Made by a program: the position numbers and the translations under genes
In this document: positions 1 through 6,188 of the stretch, piece after piece
Layout of the letters: every line of letters starts with the position of its first letter
Position numbering within the stretch: the stretch's first letter is position 1
Notes under the pieces: generated by a model
What the model saw: the letters and a program-made list of their open reading frames with translations, nothing else
Databases searched by the model: none
Told to the model about the DNA's origin: nothing
Assembly (NCBI GenBank): GCA_964593905.1
Contig: CAZQLE010000101.1
Coordinates: 1-13,914, forward strand
DNA length: 13,914 nt
Direction of reading: 5' to 3'
Origin: CAZQLE01 sp964593905
GTDB taxonomy: Bacteria; Chloroflexota; Anaerolineae; Anaerolineales; Anaerolineaceae

Positions 1-63
1 ATCCTTTTTTCTGAAAGTCGGGGCGAAAGGATTTTAGCATCCCTCGATGGGAGAAGCTGCGAT

Positions 64-96
64 AAAAAAAGGATCCCACGGATAGGATCCTTTTTT
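64..96. terminator. Bidirectional intrinsic terminator in repeat unit 1
   Basis: A run of seven A precedes GGATCC, an 8-nt loop (CACGGATA), GGATCC and six T. The 12-bp stem including the A/T runs is perfect and gives a U tract on either strand. Confidence 0.7.
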
Positions 97-149
97 CTGA
101 AAGTCGGGGCGAAAGGATTTTAGCATCCCTCGATGGGAGAAGCTGCGAT

Positions 150-182
150 AAAAAAAGGATCCCACGGATAGGATCCTTTTTT
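150..182. terminator. Bidirectional intrinsic terminator in repeat unit 2
   Basis: Exact copy of the hairpin at 64-96: GGATCC arms at 157-162 and 171-176, flanked by A and T runs. It lies downstream of the tRNA on the minus strand and would stop readthrough. Confidence 0.7.
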
Positions 183-235
183 CTGAAAGTCGGGGCGAAA
201 GGATTTTAGCATCCCTCGATGGGAGAAACTGCGAC

Positions 236-267
236 AAAAAAAGAGCCCTGCGAAAGGACTCTTTTTT
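236..267 (-). terminator. tRNA-Pro terminator
   Basis: On the minus strand, AGAGTCC, the loop TTTCGCA and GGGCTCT form a 7-bp stem with one G-U pair, flanked by A and T runs. It starts 8 nt after the tRNA discriminator base, a normal place for the intrinsic terminator of a monocistronic tRNA. The unit 1 and 2 hairpins occupy the equivalent position but have different arm sequences. Confidence 0.75.
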
Positions 268-274
268 CTGAAAG

Positions 275-349
275 TCGGGGCGAAAGGATTTGAACCTTCG
301 ACCTCTTGCACCCCATGCAAGCGCGCTAGCCGGGCTGCGCCACGCCCCG
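275..349 (-). tRNA. tRNA-Pro (anticodon GGG)
   Basis: A 75-nt cloverleaf folds cleanly. The acceptor CGGGGCG/CGCCCCG is perfect, the D stem is GCGC/GCGC, the anticodon arm is CTTGC-ATGGGGT-GCAAG with anticodon GGG, the variable loop is 5 nt, the T arm is GAAGG-TTCAAAT-CCTTT, and the discriminator is A. It decodes CCC (and CCU by wobble). The 3' CCA is not encoded (CTT follows), so a CCA-adding enzyme is needed. It is transcribed alone from a promoter overlapping the end of the upstream methyltransferase gene. Confidence 0.96.
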
Positions 350-395
350 ATTTCGTTTTCTTGCTTTGCAGATACCCGTTACTGCAACGGTTAGG

Positions 396-423
396 ATTAT
401 ACCCCAAAGACCGTAGAAATCAA
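396..423 (-). promoter_or_regulatory. tRNA-Pro promoter
   Basis: On the minus strand, TTGATT (418-423), a 16-bp spacer and a consensus TATAAT (396-401) lie about 47 bp before the mature tRNA. The -35 overlaps the stop codon of the methyltransferase gene. The leader contains a small hairpin (CCGTT/AACGG). Confidence 0.75.
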
Positions 424-1208
424 GAGTTTTCGTGCCCTTCATTTTCCGGTTTGCGCCCGATGGCAAAGAAGGTGGGCACGTATAACACCCGTTCACCCGT
501 CAGCCAGGCCCGGCGGTCCAACTGCTGCCAGCGGTCCAGCTCGGCGGCCGGGACCTCTGCCACGAGGTCGCTGCGCAGGGTGGCCCATTCCTGCTCCCAA
601 CCGGGGGGCAGGGCGCCCTCTGTGTGCCATTCACCGCCCAGTAGCCCGCAATAGACCTGCTCCAGACCCGTCTGCGCAAACCAGCCGCGCAGTTTGCGCC
701 CGGCCCGGGGGTCTGCACCCCGCTGCTGCAGGGCATGGGTCTGCCGGCGGCCGATTTCCTCCAACCCGGTCGGAAAATCCAATCGTTGGGCATGATCGGG
801 CTCGGCAAAGGCAATTACCCAGCCGCCGGGGCGGGTGACGCGGCGCATCTCGGCCAGGGCTGCCAGCGGCTGGGCCACCCAAAGCAAAAAGAAATGGCAG
901 AAGGTAATCTCAAAACAGGCGTTGTCAAAGGGCAGGTGCAGGGCATTGGCGGCGGCCAGGGTGAGCGCGGGGTGTTTTTCACGCGCAAAGCGCAGGGTGG
1001 GCAGGTGCAGGTCGATGCCGCAGCGAATGAGCGGGGAGTGGGGCAGAGCCTCCAGCACGGCGCCGGTGCCGCAGCCCACCTCCAAAACGGTCTGGCAGTG
1101 TTCCAGATCCACCTGACTTAATAAAGACTGCCGGATGGAGGAAGTCCATCCGGCCTGTTGTGTGTAGCGTTGGTCCAGATCAGCCAGCGTTGGCATATTC
1201 CCGGGCAT
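420..1208 (-). CDS. Class I SAM-dependent methyltransferase, last gene of the Cys-tail operon
   Basis: A 262-residue protein with a Rossmann methyltransferase fold. Motif I VLEVGCGTG is at residues 41-49, an acidic ribose-binding residue is in CGIDLH about 17 residues later, and the motif after strand 5 (VTRPGGWVIAFAEPD) is clear, as in the Methyltransf_11/25 group. No signal peptide or membrane helix is seen, so it is probably cytosolic. It overlaps the end of the upstream radical SAM-like gene by 29 nt. If the second ATG at 1196 is the true start, the overlap is 17 nt. Neither start has a good ribosome binding site, which suggests translational coupling. The substrate is unknown. Its position after two radical SAM-family genes and a Cys-rich target suggests it works on the same product, but it could be unrelated and simply co-transcribed. 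Confidence 0.88.
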   Translation of the reverse strand: MPGNMPTLADLDQRYTQQAGWTSSIRQSLLSQVDLEHCQTVLEVGCGTGAVLEALPHSPLIRCGIDLHLPTLRFAREKHPALTLAAANALHLPFDNACFEITFCHFFLLWVAQPLAALAEMRRVTRPGGWVIAFAEPDHAQRLDFPTGLEEIGRRQTHALQQRGADPRAGRKLRGWFAQTGLEQVYCGLLGGEWHTEGALPPGWEQEWATLRSDLVAEVPAAELDRWQQLDRRAWLTGERVLYVPTFFAIGRKPENEGHENS

Positions 1209-2355
1209 TTGCCAGAATTTTCTCCCAGGGGTCGGCGGTCAGGTTGCCCAGCACGGTTACAACCCCCTGGGCGGGGAGCACATCGCCGTCGGGTTCCACA
1301 TACAGCCAGGCCGTGCCGGCGCCGGGCACGTGCTCTCCTGATTCGACCAGTTCCATGCTGACCGGGTTAAGCTGCGAGTAGGGCACGGGCATATCCCAGA
1401 CCAGTTTAAAGCCCTTGCCGGTGGCGTAATCGCGCGCGGCCTGCAGGTCGGCGGCCAGCGCCACATCGATTGCGCTGAACGACAATGCCGGAACGCCCAT
1501 CTTTTGCAGACGGTCAATCACCGGGAACAGATCGGCGCGATTGTGCGGCGTCAGGGTGAGATGGACGGTGATGTAAATATCCTCTGCCAGTGCGTCCCGC
1601 ACGGCTTCCCAGGATTGTTCTTCGGCGGGATCGAGCATGATCATCAAATGGTCCAACCCGGCTGCCAGCAGGTGGTGCAGGTAATCGCGTTCGGTTAATC
1701 GCAGACCGTCGGTCAGCAGCCCGGTCACCTGGCCGAGCGCTTCGGCTTTTTTAATCAATTCGGGCAGATCGGGGCGCAAGGTGGGCTCGCCGCCGGTGAA
1801 CAGGATGTGAGGAACACCCGCCGCCCAGGCTTTGGTCAGAATCTCCTGCCACTCTTCGGTCACCAGTTCGCGGCGCACGCGGTCTTCGGGCGCGCTTTCA
1901 TTGCGTGTGCCGTCGCTGCACTGATAGGTGAGTGCGCAGTCCAGACGGATGGGGGCCGACAGGTTCTGATGGGGTTGGCTGCGGTCGAGCCCCAGGAAGG
2001 TCTCGGGGTCGAGGTCTTCGGTGGCAGCCAGGGTTTCAAGCTGTTCTCGGAGCTCGTAATAATCTTCTCGGGCCTGATCGCGGCTGACGTTGTAGCGCTG
2101 GCTGACCGATTGGATGGCCGCGTCTTCGGGGGTCTGCTGGATGAGGTGGTAAGCGAACTCGGCGGCAGTCTGGTTAAGGTGCAGTACGGTGCTGGCGTTG
2201 ACCACCAGCAGCCCGCTGCCGTCGTTTTCGAGCCGCAGATGCATACGGTATTGTTTTTCGGCTTCAGCAGTAGTGTGAAATTCATACATCCCGGCCGGGA
2301 GCGGTTTTTGCTGCGGGGGAAAGATCAGGTTGAGGAGTTTTTGAAAGGCATTCAT
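1180..2355 (-). CDS. Degenerate radical SAM-like protein with PqqD/RRE-like N-terminus (cluster cysteines lost)
   Basis: A 391-residue protein clearly paralogous to the product of the gene just upstream. Residues about 38-112 look like a PqqD/RRE peptide-binding domain (VVNASTVLHLNQTAAEFAYHL). Residues about 135-330 are a radical SAM barrel that keeps the SAM-binding FTGGEPTLRPDLPELI. The CxxxCxxC iron-sulfur motif is broken: only C146 remains, and the other two positions are T150 and E153 (CSDGTRNE against CSNDCAHC in the paralogue). The SPASM cysteines are also gone (Y352 and A362 replace two of them), and the protein stops before the CX2CX5CX3C tail. It therefore cannot bind the usual clusters. 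It is intact, has an AGGAG ribosome site and lies 18 nt after its paralogue, so it is more likely a partner or scaffold subunit than a dead gene. Confidence 0.87.
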   Translation of the reverse strand: MNAFQKLLNLIFPPQQKPLPAGMYEFHTTAEAEKQYRMHLRLENDGSGLLVVNASTVLHLNQTAAEFAYHLIQQTPEDAAIQSVSQRYNVSRDQAREDYYELREQLETLAATEDLDPETFLGLDRSQPHQNLSAPIRLDCALTYQCSDGTRNESAPEDRVRRELVTEEWQEILTKAWAAGVPHILFTGGEPTLRPDLPELIKKAEALGQVTGLLTDGLRLTERDYLHHLLAAGLDHLMIMLDPAEEQSWEAVRDALAEDIYITVHLTLTPHNRADLFPVIDRLQKMGVPALSFSAIDVALAADLQAARDYATGKGFKLVWDMPVPYSQLNPVSMELVESGEHVPGAGTAWLYVEPDGDVLPAQGVVTVLGNLTADPWEKILANAREYANAG

Positions 2356-2373
2356 GCAGATTTCTCCTGAAAA

Positions 2374-3774
2374 TTAAAACGCTGTCGGAAGAACCGGTTG
2401 GAAGGGCTGGCCCTGATTGGCCTGCCGGGCAAGGGGGCAGCCGCCGCCGCAGTCGGGCAGCAGCGCGCAGGTCTGACAGGCCGCCGGGATGTTCCGCCGC
2501 TCACGCAGTTCCAACGCCAGAGGATGATTCCAGATCGAATCCCAGGATTCAGTTAAAAGATTGCCGAGCGAACGGTAATACGACTGACAGGGGATGACTG
2601 CGCCATCTGGCTCGATGCACATGTTATACAGCGCAGCGGTGCAGCCTTTAATGCCCAGGTCCAGCGCCATCGGGTCAAAGTGACAGTACTGGGTGGGTGT
2701 GTACCAGATTAGCCGCTGACCGCTCTGACGGGTAAACCCGGATGCCAGATCCAGCAGGGCGGGCAGCACTTCTTCTGCAATGCCGGTGCCAACCGAGAGG
2801 CCGGCCCCGGAATAGATGAGCGCATTGAGGCCAATGGTGGGCAGCCCCAGACCGGCCAGAAATTCCAGCGTCTGGCGCAGCAAGTCGGGGCTGCTGTTGG
2901 GCTGCAACAGGGTGGTGTTGGTCATCACATATAACCGTGATTGGAGCACGTTTTTAATCCCGGCCACGGTTTCTTGCCAGGCGCCTTTGCGCAACACCAT
3001 CTGGTCATGGATGGCAGGGTCGTGTGACTCGAGCGTGATCTGCACATGGTCCAGCCCGGCCGCAACCAGGGCGGCCACAAAGGCGGGGTCTTTCAAGCGT
3101 CGTCCGTTGGTGTTCAGGCCGGTGATCTGGCCGTTCTGGCTGGCATGGTGGATCAGTTCGGGCAAATCGGGCCGCAGGGTGGGTTCGCCGCCAGTGAAGA
3201 CCACATGCGGAATGCCGTTTTGCCAGATACGGTCGATGGCGACGCGCCACTGATTGGTGGTCAGTTCGCTGCCGGCGCGGGCGCGGTCGTTGTAGCAGTG
3301 CGCGCAGTCGTTGGAGCAGCGATAGGTGAGCGCCAGGTCCATGCGATAGGGTGCGGAGGGACGGCTGGAGAAGGGCTGTAAAATATCGAGGTTAAGATCG
3401 TGCACCGGGCAAACCCCGGAACCTGGATGAAGAAAACCCTCCAACTGGGTCGAGAATTCCTGCCAGTCGGCGGTGATTTTTTCGGCCGAATGGCGGTAAT
3501 GCCGGCGCATGGCAGTGATGATTTCTTCTTCGTTCAGCCCTTCAAGGGTCAGGTAGGCCAGGCTGGTGGCGGTTGGGTTAAGGTGAATCAACTGGTTGGC
3601 ATTCACCAGCAACACCCCGCTGCCGTCGCTCTCAACGCGCAGGTGAAAATGGGCTTCTTCACCCTCGCTCTGCTGATGGTAAGGATGAAGCCCGGGCGCA
3701 GGCGGGAGGATTGCGCCTCCCCCCTGCGCGGGTTTGCCATTAAATTTCCGAGTCAATGAGTTCCAAAAAGACAT
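2374..3774 (-). CDS. Radical SAM/SPASM peptide or protein maturase with PqqD/RRE-like N-terminus
   Basis: A 466-residue protein. Residues about 42-115 resemble PqqD, the RiPP recognition element (LLVNANQLIHLNPTATSLAYL). The radical SAM core has CxxxCxxC at C153, C157 and C160 followed by Y161, and the SAM-binding FTGGEP. The C-terminal SPASM region has C378, C386 and C396 (CIEPDGAVIPC), then CX2CX5CX3C at C433, C436, C442 and C446, enough for auxiliary 4Fe-4S clusters. Known SPASM maturases with an RRE modify Cys-containing peptides, for example by forming thioether bonds. The gene begins 9 nt after the stop of the gene for a membrane protein with a (Cys-Ala)n tail, which is the obvious candidate substrate. 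The bond formed and the substrate are inferred. The protein should be cytosolic and oxygen-sensitive. Confidence 0.92.
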   Translation of the reverse strand: MSFWNSLTRKFNGKPAQGGGAILPPAPGLHPYHQQSEGEEAHFHLRVESDGSGVLLVNANQLIHLNPTATSLAYLTLEGLNEEEIITAMRRHYRHSAEKITADWQEFSTQLEGFLHPGSGVCPVHDLNLDILQPFSSRPSAPYRMDLALTYRCSNDCAHCYNDRARAGSELTTNQWRVAIDRIWQNGIPHVVFTGGEPTLRPDLPELIHHASQNGQITGLNTNGRRLKDPAFVAALVAAGLDHVQITLESHDPAIHDQMVLRKGAWQETVAGIKNVLQSRLYVMTNTTLLQPNSSPDLLRQTLEFLAGLGLPTIGLNALIYSGAGLSVGTGIAEEVLPALLDLASGFTRQSGQRLIWYTPTQYCHFDPMALDLGIKGCTAALYNMCIEPDGAVIPCQSYYRSLGNLLTESWDSIWNHPLALELRERRNIPAACQTCALLPDCGGGCPLARQANQGQPFQPVLPTAF

Positions 3775-3783
3775 GAGGAACCT

Positions 3784-5469
3784 TTAACGTCCACCACCGG
3801 CGCAGGCGCAGGCGCAACCCGCACAGGCGCAAGCGCAGGCACAGCCGCCACCACCGCCGCGCGAGGGCCGCCCGCCGGACGATTTGCTCGGCGGTGGGAT
3901 GGGATTGGTCTTGCTGGTGATTGTGTTGGTAAAACCGGTCAGATCACCGATGACTTTACCCGAAAAGTCTTGAATTCCACCTACCATCGAGGCGGCAAAT
4001 TCGCCGCCGGGCAGGGTGGGCATAGAGATTGATCCACCGCCGGAGGAAGTCGAAGGGACTCCACCGCCCAGTGAAGCGGGTGTGGCAGAGTGGCCGAAAT
4101 CGGGGTCATAGCGTCCCCACCAGGTGGGAACAAACACCGGACGCGCGGTAAAGATATCGCGGGTGCGATCTCCAAAGCGGTCGTCCAACATGGTCCAGCC
4201 CATATATTCATCAAACTTCTGCATCTGCACTTCGGGCGTTCCGGCAGTTTCAACCTGTTCCCAGGCGCGGGTCATGATGTCTTTATAATAAGCCACGGTC
4301 TCTTTTCGGCTGAAACCTTTCATCTTGTCGGTCAGCGATCGCACCAGATCGATCATCAAGGTTTGCAGTTCTTTGCGGATTGCGTTTTTATCGGTTTCAG
4401 AAAACGCTTTTGCAAAAGCGATTTCATACGGCTGCAAACCTTCGGGAAGGGTCTCTTCAATTTTCAGCTTGAGCGGGTCTTTGCTTGCCACCGCCGCGGC
4501 GCCCTTTTTGATGACCGAGAACAGGATCATGGTCAAAACCTTATCCGGCGGCAGTTCCATCAACACGGCGGCTTCTGGTGAAGTTAGACCGCGTTTGATG
4601 CCGTGACCTTCAATGGCGATTTTCGGGGGCAGATATTGCATCTTGCGTTTGCGCGCGCCAATCGTCGCGCCATAAATGGTCAACCCAAAAAAGCCGGCAA
4701 AGACTACCCCGATGCCGAGACAGCAGACGAACCCTTCATCAATCTTAAAATCGGACGCGGAAGGCGCGGTTGAGATGGCCGTCTCGGGCACCAACCGGGC
4801 GGGGAACCCACCGCCAAACACATATTCGGTTGAGCTGTTCGCCTGAGGGGCATCCCAGACATACACCACCCGTCCCTGGTCATCAAAGTAACCATCGGGT
4901 TCAGACGCGCCGGGCCAACCGCTGGGCGGATAATAACGCGGCTCGTTTTCTGTCATTCCGGCCGGCAGAATGAGCGCAACCGAAAGATCGGTCGCGCCGT
5001 TGACATACTGGCTGCCGAAATAGTTGGGCGAAAACTGAAAGCTGGCGTAGGCCTCGCTTTCTTCTTCAGTGGAGGGGAATAGAATGCCCTCGACACGGGC
5101 AACCCAGACATGCACCGTGCCGCGCTGGCCGGGTTGAATGGCATTGCTGCCCAGCCCAAGTGCGACGCCGTGAGTGACATATTCAGAGCGCTGAATATCG
5201 GTGATCGGCTTACCATCCACCTCGGCTTCGATGCTGCCAAGATCGTAGCTTTCGTTGGGCAGTCCGATGTCGACAAAGTCAATCGGGCTGGCAGAGGCGT
5301 CATTGAGAAACTCGGTGGTGTATTCAATGCTCATCGTGCCGTCGGCGTTGATGAACACATTGACTTCATTTTTGGTGACCTGAAACAGGTAGGTTTGGGC
5401 GGCAGCCGGGGTGACAACCCAACCCAGGGCGATGAGCAGCAGGAAAATTGCAGCCAGGGTACGTTTCAT
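3784..5469 (-). CDS. DUF2207-like membrane protein with C-terminal Cys-Ala repeat tail
   Basis: A 561-residue protein. The start at 5469 gives a signal peptide (MKRTLAAIFLLLIALGW...PAAA|Q). Longer starts run into the upstream gene; ATG at 5490 is the alternative. Residues about 25-240 form an extracytoplasmic domain like that of DUF2207 proteins. One membrane helix follows at about 247-268 and then a basic ARKRK stop-transfer, so the rest is predicted to be cytoplasmic. The middle region (about 275-440) is helical and charged. The end is Gly/Ser/Pro-rich, then five Gly, CACACACAGCACACA with seven Cys, and GGGR. The tail sits on the cytosolic side, where an oxygen-sensitive radical SAM enzyme could reach it. 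The next gene downstream is such an enzyme. The function of the whole protein is unknown. The tail could instead bind metal. Confidence 0.88.
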   Translation of the reverse strand: MKRTLAAIFLLLIALGWVVTPAAAQTYLFQVTKNEVNVFINADGTMSIEYTTEFLNDASASPIDFVDIGLPNESYDLGSIEAEVDGKPITDIQRSEYVTHGVALGLGSNAIQPGQRGTVHVWVARVEGILFPSTEEESEAYASFQFSPNYFGSQYVNGATDLSVALILPAGMTENEPRYYPPSGWPGASEPDGYFDDQGRVVYVWDAPQANSSTEYVFGGGFPARLVPETAISTAPSASDFKIDEGFVCCLGIGVVFAGFFGLTIYGATIGARKRKMQYLPPKIAIEGHGIKRGLTSPEAAVLMELPPDKVLTMILFSVIKKGAAAVASKDPLKLKIEETLPEGLQPYEIAFAKAFSETDKNAIRKELQTLMIDLVRSLTDKMKGFSRKETVAYYKDIMTRAWEQVETAGTPEVQMQKFDEYMGWTMLDDRFGDRTRDIFTARPVFVPTWWGRYDPDFGHSATPASLGGGVPSTSSGGGSISMPTLPGGEFAASMVGGIQDFSGKVIGDLTGFTNTITSKTNPIPPPSKSSGGRPSRGGGGGCACACACAGCACACAGGGR

Positions 5470-5497
5470 GTTTAAGGCAGTTCCTTTCATGCGGGCA

Positions 5498-5860
5498 TTA
5501 CCACTTGGGTTCTTCGGTGATCTGGTAGGTGCTGGCGCAGTAGGGGCAGGTGACGACCGGCGCTCCGGCAACCAGTTTAATGTTTTCAGAACTCAACACG
5601 CCCCCACACGATTTGCATTTGATGCTATCCATGGTGACGTTGCCGGGCAGATCGATTTTGACGGTGACATTGTTGCTTTCGGCCTGGGCGCCGCGGCGTG
5701 AGGCAAAAAAGATCAGCCCAAAGCCGATCAACACACTGATGATCCCTACGATCAACCAGCCGATTTGTCCCTGTGGTGAAAACGTTGCCCAGATGAATAA
5801 CACGCCAAAAAAGATCGCGATCGCTGCGCCAATATATGCAATAATTCGTCCAGCGCTCAT
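5498..5860 (-). CDS. Small membrane protein with two helices and a zinc ribbon
   Basis: A 120-residue protein, first gene of the minus-strand operon. Two hydrophobic helices at about 5-26 and 33-53 form a hairpin, followed by a basic SRR and a soluble C-terminal part. Four cysteines, C82-x2-C85 and C105-x2-C108 (CKSCGG and CPYC), make a probable rubredoxin-like zinc ribbon. The positive-inside rule puts the ribbon in the cytoplasm, on the same side as the Cys-rich tail of the next protein. The start is well supported by GGAGGT five bases before the ATG. The next start lies 28 nt after its stop. I do not recognise a named family. It may act as an accessory to the downstream membrane protein. 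Confidence 0.85.
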   Translation of the reverse strand: MSAGRIIAYIGAAIAIFFGVLFIWATFSPQGQIGWLIVGIISVLIGFGLIFFASRRGAQAESNNVTVKIDLPGNVTMDSIKCKSCGGVLSSENIKLVAGAPVVTCPYCASTYQITEEPKW

Positions 5861-5887
5861 CCCTTACCTCCGTTGTTGGTTATTAAA

Positions 5888-5902
5888 GAAATGATTCATT
5901 TC
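5888..5902. promoter_or_regulatory. Inverted repeat, candidate operator of the Cys-tail operon
   Basis: GAAATGA-T-TCATTTC is a perfect inverted repeat with 7-bp arms. It sits just downstream of a possible -10 box and 27 bp before the first start codon of the minus-strand operon, where a repressor would block initiation. The function is inferred. Confidence 0.35.
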
Positions 5903-5930
5903 TCATACGAGGGTGTCTTGATCCATCCAA
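5902..5930 (-). promoter_or_regulatory. Possible promoter of the Cys-tail operon
   Basis: On the minus strand, TTGGAT (5925-5930), a 17-bp spacer and TATGAG (5902-5907) make a moderate sigma-70-like match about 42 bp upstream of the start codon at 5860. Only sequence similarity supports it. Confidence 0.35.
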
Positions 5931-6152
5931 AAAATATTCGCTAAAGCGCTCAGATGAATCTGCCACCTGATGTATATACGCGTGTGCTAAAAATCCGTTG
6001 TGGGGACGACCTGTGTAGCTCAGATCTACCAATATTATAGCAATTTATTGCGTAACTGCTCAGAATAACAAGAGTAATCAATGGAATCTTCCACAAATGG
6101 CTGCGCGATACATTGGCCCTGAAAAAGCGGCGGTGTGTCAAAATTGCTGTTG

Positions 6153-6181
6153 TTTCGCGTGGGCGGTTCCTGATATATAAT
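6153..6181 (+). promoter_or_regulatory. ligA promoter giving a leaderless mRNA
   Basis: A perfect -10 TATAAT lies at 6176-6181. The -35 is weak (TTTCGC at 6153-6158 with 17 bp spacing). Transcription would start about 7 bases on, at 6188-6189, which is the A of the ligA ATG. There is no ribosome binding site. Confidence 0.6.
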
Positions 6182-6188
6182 GTTTTTT

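Larger units (their letters stand above)
1..267. repeat. 86-bp tandem repeat built from tRNA-Pro 3' end plus terminator
   Basis: A head-to-tail array has units at 11-96, 97-182 (identical to each other) and 183-267 (85 bp, diverged in the hairpin). The tail of a further unit lies at 1-10, so the array continues beyond the window. Read on the minus strand, each unit holds a spacer with a small hairpin (TCCC/GGGA arms), the last 17 nt of the adjacent tRNA-Pro, 7 nt of its trailer (CTTTCAG), and an A/T-flanked hairpin. The shared block matches 268-291 of the tRNA locus exactly over 24 bp. The period of 86 is not a multiple of three, so the reading frame shifts in every unit and a conserved repeat protein is unlikely. 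The array may have grown by duplication of the tRNA 3' end, either by slippage or by integration at the tRNA. Confidence 0.93.
5861..6188. other. Divergent intergenic region between Cys-tail operon and ligA
   Basis: This 328-bp gene-free stretch is AT-richer than its surroundings. It holds a possible minus-strand promoter for the operon (5902-5930), an inverted repeat (5888-5902) and the ligA promoter (about 6153-6181). The motif GCTCAGA occurs three times (near 5948, 6018 and 6058) and short hairpins such as GTAG/CTAC are present. I see no convincing RNA gene. The 63-codon minus-strand frame at 5950-6141 has no ribosome site or recognisable sequence. Confidence 0.6.

Noticed and set aside
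1..267. CRISPR array
   Set aside because: The units are contiguous with no unique spacers and contain tRNA and terminator sequence.
34..407. Overlapping minus-strand frames through the tandem repeat (67 and 95 codons)
   Set aside because: They are created by the repeats and the tRNA. The 86-bp period shifts frame in each unit, there is no ribosome site, and one runs through the tRNA gene.
1180..2355. Frameshifted or broken radical SAM pseudogene
   Set aside because: The frame is continuous and aligns through the motif region with substitutions rather than a shift, and it has a good ribosome site. It is better described as a pseudoenzyme.
5995..6040. Possible tRNA remnant (TGTAGCTCAG looks like a D arm)
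   Set aside because: No anticodon arm, T arm or acceptor pairing could be built around it.
5950..6141. 63-codon minus-strand frame in the intergenic region
   Set aside because: No ribosome binding site, no recognisable motif, and AT-rich noncoding composition.
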